From NCBI GenBank assembly GCA_047967505.1, contig CM106538.1: a stretch of 64,000 nucleotides of DNA; one strand, given 5' to 3'. The notes under the pieces are model-generated. The model did not search any database, had not been told where the DNA came from, and saw only the letters and a list, made by a program, of their open reading frames with translations. Each line of letters begins with the position of its first letter. Positions within the stretch are counted from its first letter, which is position 1. The position numbers and the translations under genes were made by a program. Of this stretch, positions 58,400 through 64,000 are shown in pieces. The stretch is from Dipteris shenzhenensis (taxonomy: Eukaryota > Polypodiophyta > Polypodiopsida > Gleicheniales).

Positions 58400-58959
58400 T
58401 TTGATGCCCTTACTTTGGACTCAGTGACACCCAAACCTCTGAGCAAATTTTCAAGAATTGCAGGGCTAGGACTAGCTGACTGTAGAGCCCCCGCGCTGAA
58501 TACATTGTCATAAGCAACATCAGCTCTCCTAATCCATGGCTCTCCTCCAAAGATATTGTCATCATAGAGGGGAGTATCAAGGATTGCAAAGACGACCCCT
58601 CGTTCAAAGCTAACGAGCTCTTTAGTAGCATTGTAAAAATACGATGAATACGATTAGGAGTAAACTTGGGAGGGCCTCCAAAGACACCATCGTCTACGAT
58701 GAGACAATTTTGAAACTCCTCCCCCGAGCAGATCACCTCCAACATTAGATCCAAAACATCGAAGGAAGATTTCATTCCATTGCCTCTGAAGAAGAGATCC
58801 TCTTGCAGATTGTCCACGGTAGGGCAATGGAAGGCTCTCTGAAATGCTTGTCAATTGTTTTGACATTAAGAACTCAGATGAAAAGCAAGCTTGACAAATA
58901 TGTAAGCCAATCAAAACTAAGAAAAATGTGAAAGCATCTAAAAAAATACAAGAAGACAT
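58400..58959 (-). pseudogene. Frameshifted remnant of an unidentified secreted protein
   Basis: It starts at an ATG (58959) with a clear signal peptide (FLDAFTFFLVLIGLHICQAC). Then, in changing frames, it continues MKSSFDVLDLMLEVICSGEE, CLIVDDGVFGGPPKFTPNRI, ATKELVSFERGVVFAILDTP, LYDDNIFGGEPWIRRADVAY, DNVFSAGALQSASPSPAILE and LLRGLGVTES. The reading needs two frame changes (near 58825 and 58625), with no splice sites at the joins. The protein-like quality in each piece is high, so decay is recent. I do not recognise the family. A sequence search with the combined pieces should identify it. Confidence 0.6.
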
Positions 58960-59678
58960 TTTGAGTTTTCATAGGACTTGAACTTTCACAATGGCATGCC
59001 AAAAATTACAAGTGGGAATTCACAAAAGGAGTTTCAATCCTCTGGTATGACACTACCTCTACTAACAAGGTGAACTTCAAATTGCCATGTTAGCAAAGTT
59101 GCTTTTGTCTCTAGTGTCTCTAGATCATTTGGATCTGTTGTCGACCTTAGGATTTTCTTTGCTTCTCTTTAAGTGCTTGTCGGTAATTTGCTCTGGACAT
59201 GGCTACAGAGCCCACCTTTCTCTTAGAGTGCTCTTTGGCAATTTGCTCCAGACATGGCGCTTGACACCTTGCTCAATTGCATTTTTCATGCACGAGGGAG
59301 ATCGCAAGGGTCCCGCTCCAACAAGTTGAATACATTCAAAAGGCGTGGCCTGGAAGTTGAGAGAAGAAGAAGAAGAAGAAGAAGAAGGAGAGAGAGAGAG
59401 AGAGAGAGAAAGGGGGTAGAGAGAAAGGGGGAGAAAAAAATGGGGAGAGAGAGAAAGGGGGAGAAAAAAATGGGGACCAAAATGGCAAAAAATCCACATC
59501 ATTTTCCCTTTATGAAGCAGAAACACGTTTAGTAAAGCCTTCCCTCCTAACAACAACAACAACAACAAGAACACTAGAGGGCGGTTACCGAAAGCAAAAG
59601 CAGCTTTTTGGTGTGAAAGCCACGTGGGCACCGGTTAGGGTTTGTGCGATAAATCACGGGCCAGCAAGAACTCCGGCT
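58960..59678 (+). other. 5' flank of the RING gene
   Basis: A duplicated phrase (AATTTGCTC.GGACATGGC) occurs at 59186 and 59240. A purine microsatellite (AGA, GAGA) spans 59365-59410, followed by two copies of GAGAAAGGGGGAGAAAAAAATGGG (59432, 59451). A CAA run (59553-59569) lies in the likely 5' UTR. No clear TATA box is seen. In-frame GTG codons upstream of the chosen ATG are not plausible plant starts. Confidence 0.5.
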
Positions 59679-60443
59679 ATGGCGCTCCATGTTACCCATC
59701 CTCGCTCCTGCTCCTCCTCCTCCTCCAACAGCAACAACAACAACAACGTTTGCCCCATCTGCCTCGACCCTGTCTCCGGTGAAGCTTTCCTCCTGCCCTG
59801 CTTTCACCGATTCTGCTTCCATTGTATCTTGCAATGGGCCGACATCGTCGCTACTCGCCCTTCTTGCCACCGCAATCAATCCTTGGACTGCCCCTTGTGT
59901 AAGACGCCTGGTACTTGCATCATCCATAATATCGTTTTGGACACCTTTCAACGACACTCTCTCTTCGGTTCGCACGCTGCCGGTAGCCCTTTCCTCCTGT
60001 CGCAGCCGCATTACCGGCGCCTGGCCGTCTATCGGAAGACTTTACAACCCAAGCTGCCGGTCAAAATTCAGCGCAAAGTAACGCAAAGAGGGAAAAAACT
60101 TGTAATTGCTAACAACAGATCATTGAAATGCTGGGTGCAACGTGAGCTTCAAGCCCTGATGCAGGACAAAGATGTGGACATAGTCGCACAGCACATTATC
60201 GGCGTCTTAGAACATTTAGAAAAAAGACAAGAGGTTGAACCAGGGGTGCTGATCTCGTGGAAGGCTGCTGTGGCTGATGCTGTCAGGCCTTTCATAGATG
60301 ATTATGCGTTTAAATTCTGTGAAGAGCTGGCCAATTTTCTTTTTTCGGGTTTGAGTATTGCGGAGTATGACCAACTGACTGAAGAAACTCAGACGAACTC
60401 TTCAGACTTTGAATTGTCGACTTTGCCGACAACTGTAATGTAA
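59679..60443 (+). CDS. TOPORS-like RING-HC E3 ubiquitin ligase, 254 aa, single exon
   Basis: I chose the ATG at 59679 (GGCTATGGCG, a fair Kozak context with G at +4), giving 254 residues. After a serine/asparagine-rich leader the RING has C25, C28, C41, H43, C46, C49, C71 and C74: the C3HC4 pattern with all zinc ligands present. The loop before the last pair (ATRPSCHRNQSLD) is longer than usual. The rest (about 105-254) contains LAVYRKTLQPKL, KCWVQRELQALMQDKDVDIV and AQHIIGVLE, which match the conserved block after the RING in TOPORS/ICP0-type ligases. It should transfer ubiquitin from an E2 to substrate, probably in the nucleus; substrates are unknown. Uninterrupted, GC-richer than its surroundings, and the only convincing host gene here. 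The name TOPORS-like rests on motif order. Confidence 0.85.
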   Translation: MALHVTHPRSCSSSSSNSNNNNNVCPICLDPVSGEAFLLPCFHRFCFHCILQWADIVATRPSCHRNQSLDCPLCKTPGTCIIHNIVLDTFQRHSLFGSHAAGSPFLLSQPHYRRLAVYRKTLQPKLPVKIQRKVTQRGKKLVIANNRSLKCWVQRELQALMQDKDVDIVAQHIIGVLEHLEKRQEVEPGVLISWKAAVADAVRPFIDDYAFKFCEELANFLFSGLSIAEYDQLTEETQTNSSDFELSTLPTTVM

Positions 60444-62189
60444 CGTGCCCTCGTCGGTACCTCAGCTAGTCTGGTAGCCCCTGGATCAAACTGAGCAGGG
60501 TTCCACCTCGCAGGAAACTCGCTACATCCTGTGGACAATGAGAATCGCTGATAACCGATCTTGTATTGATTTTCAAAGCATAATACCAAAGGTCTTTTGC
60601 TGGAAAAAATCAGCTTAACATAATTCTCTCTCTTCCTCTCTCTTCTCGTTCTACTTCTGTTCTTCTTCTTCTCCTCCCTCTTCTTGTTTTTGTCAGGTGG
60701 ATTTTGTAGCCTAATAAGCATTAGGTCTACACGAGTTTCTGGAATCTTTCGGCAGTTCATGCTTGGGTATGATTAATAAGCTTAGCTTTGCTGACTAAGT
60801 GGTTTTCTTTTCTACTTCTAGCTTTGCTTCATGTCCTTTTTTGTTTTTGTTTTCACTTTCTTTAAGTTCATGTTTTGGCTTTTTCCTTCTCTCTCTCTCT
60901 CTCTCTTAAATGTGTGTATGTGCAGACGAGTGTGTGTATGCACGTTTGTGAGTGCATGCATGCGGTAGTATATGTATATCATTGGTCTATTATTTCTTTT
61001 CCTTTGCTGTTCAGAAAGATTTGAATATGCAAGATTGTATATATTTTCATCTTTTATGAATATATATCCAAATTCAGGGGACTGATGGAAACTGTGTTGC
61101 TTTGCTTACTAAGTAATTGTGATTGTTATTTGTAGTGTTTTTAAAACTCTCTCTCTCTCTCTCTCTTCCTCCCCCCCCCCCCCCTGCCCCCCCTTTTCCT
61201 GGAAATACTTGTAGAGGGTGAAAGCATGATTGCCACTGGAACAATTGTCAGGAAGGCTTCAGTTATTTTGCTAATGAGACGTCACATCTTTAAATTCACA
61301 AAGCGCAAATGTTTTAGAGGACTGTAAGAAAACCTGTCGAGAGTGAAGACATGATTGTAACTGCAAGAATTGTGAGGAAGCCTTCAGTTAGTTTACCAAT
61401 GAGACAAAACATCTTTAGATCTTAGAATCCTTGAATATATGCACGTTCACGAATTCTGGATAGCAGTAAGAGTAGTTTGGATAATTACAAGACTCATGCC
61501 CAAGTAGCTGGATGGTGCATTTAGGTAGAGCGGGGCAGGCTTGCCATTGTGTAAGGATGGCATTTGTGGCATGGGATACGAGACACTAGAAACTATTGCA
61601 CTCTGGCTATGCTGTGAACGTACTTGGATATCTAGGCTTAGGGCTTTGGAAACTTTTATGCTTGGGTGGTAGGAGTTTACAGATGGGATGCCTGTGTTTT
61701 AGTGTGCAGATATATTGAGGTAAATGATGATTGATTCAGCTGGGAGGTGCTCCAAAGTAAAGCTGCAATAGCACCTCCTGTGCATTCCCAGTTGCAATTC
61801 AATTTTTTACGAGGCATTTAGCCTTTTCTTGGCTAATTGCCTGGTTGTGCTCCACTATGAAAGGAGTGTGATTCGCCACTAGGCAGGAAAGAAAAAGACT
61901 ATATTAGGCAGCATGTAGGATTTGCAACATTGTACGCTTTCGAGAGACTTTTTTGGATGCTTTATATCGAATGACAATGCTGTGCAGGTCATCAAAGTCA
62001 TCCCATTGCTCTTGTGCGAAAACACATCTGCTACGTCTGAAGACATATCGTTGGGAACAAATTCAACTTTTGGACGTTGAATGCTTATTGGCTCACAGAT
62101 TTATTGAGTCTAGCTGTATCATGAGAATGTCAATTATTGAGTCTACCTGGTTTTACCATGTCTATTCGCTAATGTCCTTTTAATGTTCT
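60444..62189. other. 3' flank of the RING gene, no further gene
   Basis: The first few hundred bases are the likely 3' UTR. TC/C runs lie at 60888-60908 and 61150-61194. Phrases near 61215 and 61340 repeat (GTGAA.GCATGATTG.AACTG.AA.AATTGT.AGGAAG.CTTCAGTTA.TTT.C.AATGAGAC), a roughly 75-bp unit duplicated about 125 bp apart. No coding motif was found. Confidence 0.55.
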
Positions 62190-62412
62190 TGTTGGAATAG
62201 TAGGCACCTGTGAGTCCCCATATGAGGAGGACAAAGGGGCTTGATACCTTGCATAGGCATGCTTGTGAATAGGTGTCATGTCGATCCACATGCGATTGGT
62301 TTATGAAGCTGCCACATGGGCAGCAAGATATTATTCTTTGTAGGGGAGCCACATGGGCCACCCAGGCCAGCATATAAGGCTGGCATAGGCCCTGGTTTAG
62401 GGCAGAGATGTG
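62190..62412 (+). repeat. Partial LTR related to the 8044-9043 copia LTR
   Basis: It begins TGTTGGAATAGTAGGCACC, keeps CCCCATATGAGGA and the palindrome GCTGCC-ACATG-GGCAGC (62308-62324), as at 8044-8160, but is heavily diverged. It is cut off by a second LTR-like start. Confidence 0.6.
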
Positions 62413-62700
62413 TGTTAGAAAGGTCACTGACCCACCTGTGAGCCCACATATGATGAGAACATATGTTTCAGTGAACCTAGGTAGGTGCAGGACTGCAGAA
62501 TAGGGTGTAGGCTCAGCGTTAGGGCCGTGTATATGCTGCAGACATGTGGCAGTGCTGCAGGACAGCAGCAAGTACAGCAGGGCCTATTTATAGGCAGGTC
62601 GGCCTGTTTCAGTTGGCTTGTCTGTGGGGTTCTTGAAGGGCCTCCACGCCTATGTAAGGCGAGGCTATTGAACCAGCTGCCTAGACCACTGAAGCCCTTC
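62413..62700 (+). repeat. Second partial LTR of the same family
   Basis: TGTTAGAAAGGTCACTGACC, then GAGCCCACATATGA at 62413-62460 matches the 8044 LTR start better than the copy before it does. The GC-rich part up to about 62700 has CTGCAG-rich phrases. No PBS follows, so it is an LTR fragment or truncated solo LTR. Confidence 0.55.
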
Positions 62701-62867
62701 TACTGAAGGCATGCAGGAATAGAATTATTGGCCATCTTCCATGCCTATACTTCTCAGAGTTTGAGCAGTCGTCTCTTAACTGTTTTGTGTCCAGCAGCTC
62801 ACTGGATGTTTGTGGCTTCTTCTTGGAGCATTTTAACCACTACTATAATCTGAGTATTTTGCTGCTC

Positions 62868-63050
62868 CACTTTGTTAGCACTGCCTGTAGTTAGCACTGC
62901 CCTACAGGCAGTGCTCTCCTTACACTTCTGACAAAAACTGTCCCTCCAGTCATTTTAGGCCACGTTTACTCCTCCTATTCTGAGTGATCTCTCTCTCTCT
63001 CTCTCTCTCTGCCCAAATCAACTCATCCCTCTGAGGGCAGTGCTCACGAG
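62868..63050 (+). mobile_element. Short element sharing both ends with the 36-kb LINE
   Basis: The hairpin AGCACTGCC-CTACA-GGCAGTGCT (62893-62915) is followed by CTCCTTACACTTCTGAC, TGTCCCTCCAGTCATTTTAGGC and GAGTGATC then a TC run, closely matching 36064-36200. After the TC run it has CAAATCAACTCATCCCTCTG and GGGCAGTGCTCACGAGTAC, matching the LINE 3' side (41197-41295). So about 5 kb of LINE body is absent between the two shared ends. It could be a non-autonomous derivative, or the repeat into which a LINE inserted at 36-41 kb. Confidence 0.65.
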
Positions 63051-64000
63051 TACTTGTACTACTTGCTTGTTCATTTACAGTTTGTGGGTTCAGAAATCAT
63101 TGTGCATTGTAAAGTGTTTGAAAGAGTTTCCTAGATCTATCTGCTGCGTTAGAGGTTCAAGAATTCACTTTGAAGGAAGAAGTCCCTCCAAGCTCGAAGG
63201 CGAGCCCGGTTCAAGAAAGGTTTATGTTTGTTTAATTGCTACAGCAAAGTCTATCTGTTTTGGTGATTTTGGCCACTCCCATGTCCATTCCAAACTTCGG
63301 AGATGCCTGAAGGCTGGATGCCCATTTGGAAGGTCAAGATGTGGAGCCACCTTGTGTCTAAAAGCTCTATAAGAGGGTGTAGTTAAAAGGTGCGAGGACA
63401 AAGATGTGCAAGCCCTATCAATGATCATAGGGATTCTAGTGGATTTTGTCATTTCATAAATCCATAGTGCGCAGAGCCTATCCCTCCAAAATGAATTGTT
63501 CTCAATGAACTGGATCAAGTACATGACCATCTCACGAATGTGAAGGTGGTGAAGGATGAGCTAGCTAGCAATGCTAGTGCTTCCAAGAAGTTTTAAAGGC
63601 TTGGCTACCAATGTGACAATAGGAGAGACTTACATTTAAGAGTTTGGACAAAGGGCAACTCTAGCAAGGAAAATACAAAGAAGAATCAAAGCCAATTTGT
63701 GGAAGACTAGATTAAAGAAAGTAGAACAGAAGAGAAAGAGGGAAGCTATGCCGAAGGAAGAGACTAAGTCTGAATCAGGTAGTGTAACAATTGGACAGCG
63801 TTGTTTTGCATGTACGTTGACTGAAAACAAATGTTGGAAGCGGGGCATCACGACACATACTAAACAAAAAAGTTGGTTCAAAGCTTGGAACCGGACGATT
63901 TGGACTCAAAGGTGATTGTGGGAGACCACTGGACATGTCTTGTGGAACAGCTTAGGGAGTAGTCGTTTCATTATTGACTCAAGAACGGATAAGGTAATAT
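63051..64000. other. Unassigned DNA at the right edge
   Basis: A lysine-rich plus-strand frame (63697-63915, 72 codons) has CFACTLTENKCWKRG but no complete known zinc-finger pattern. It may be the edge of a feature that continues beyond the window. Nothing else can be assigned. Confidence 0.4.

Noticed and set aside
1-64000. CRISPR arrays, tRNA, rRNA or bacterial operons
   Set aside because: No regularly spaced repeats with unique spacers, no cloverleaf gene boxes that I could recognise, and all coding content is plant or retrotransposon.

Overview
This window looks like nuclear DNA from a land plant with a large, transposon-rich genome. It has Ty1/copia and Ty3/gypsy retrotransposons primed by initiator tRNA-Met (TGGTATCAGAGC), a LINE, a plant LRR fragment, long pyrimidine microsatellites and one host gene in 64 kb. 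The low gene density and deep decay suit a fern, lycophyte or gymnosperm better than a compact angiosperm, but the sequence alone does not fix the taxon. No prokaryotic gene, CRISPR array, rRNA or tRNA gene was seen.

Layout. 1-1593: the 3' end of a gypsy chromovirus (integrase C-terminus, chromodomain, 3' LTR) whose LTR contains a 165-bp-arm GC-rich palindrome. 1723-7977: a complete, apparently intact Ty1/copia element on the minus strand (205-bp LTRs identical to each other, 5-bp target duplication CACCA, PBS, PPT, a 1369-codon open polyprotein). 8044-9560: an older copia 5' end (1000-bp LTR, PBS, broken gag). 9561-24050: mostly unrecognisable AT-rich decayed DNA with short local duplications and two gypsy scraps. 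24061-26330: copia gag-protease-integrase pseudogene. 27400-31160: internally deleted gypsy. 32281-33780: internally deleted copia with PPT and LTR start, running into a 390-bp TC tract. 36064-41310: a LINE with ORF1 and endonuclease/RT ORF2, kept in one frame for about 3 kb of ORF2 but broken by nonsense codons, followed by a piece of a second LINE. 42890-43800: gypsy gag. 46737-48660: two duplicated fragments of a plastid-type EF-Tu gene. 49624-52813: a young non-autonomous LTR element (349-bp LTRs with two differences, target duplication CTACT) that carries a gene-like open frame and has itself been hit by a 449-bp MITE-like element with 15-bp terminal inverted repeats. 53595-53915: LRR receptor fragment. 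54452-56113: 833-bp tandem duplication. 58400-58959: frameshifted remnant of an unidentified secreted protein. 59679-60443: the one convincing host gene, a single-exon TOPORS-like RING E3 ligase. 62190-63050: partial copia LTRs and a short relative of the LINE ends.

How it fits together: this is a nested transposon landscape. Young elements (copia 1723-7977, non-autonomous element 49624-52813) sit in older ones. In-frame stops in the LINE and the 24-kb copia are almost all TAG where glutamine is expected, the pattern left by C-to-T decay at CHG sites. No metabolic operon or defence system is present. The most unusual items are the GTAC-rich leader and the LTR palindrome of the intact copia, the hairpin shared with paired base changes by the LINE start and a short relative, the 449-bp MITE with 6-bp flanking repeats, and the gene-like frame inside the non-autonomous element.
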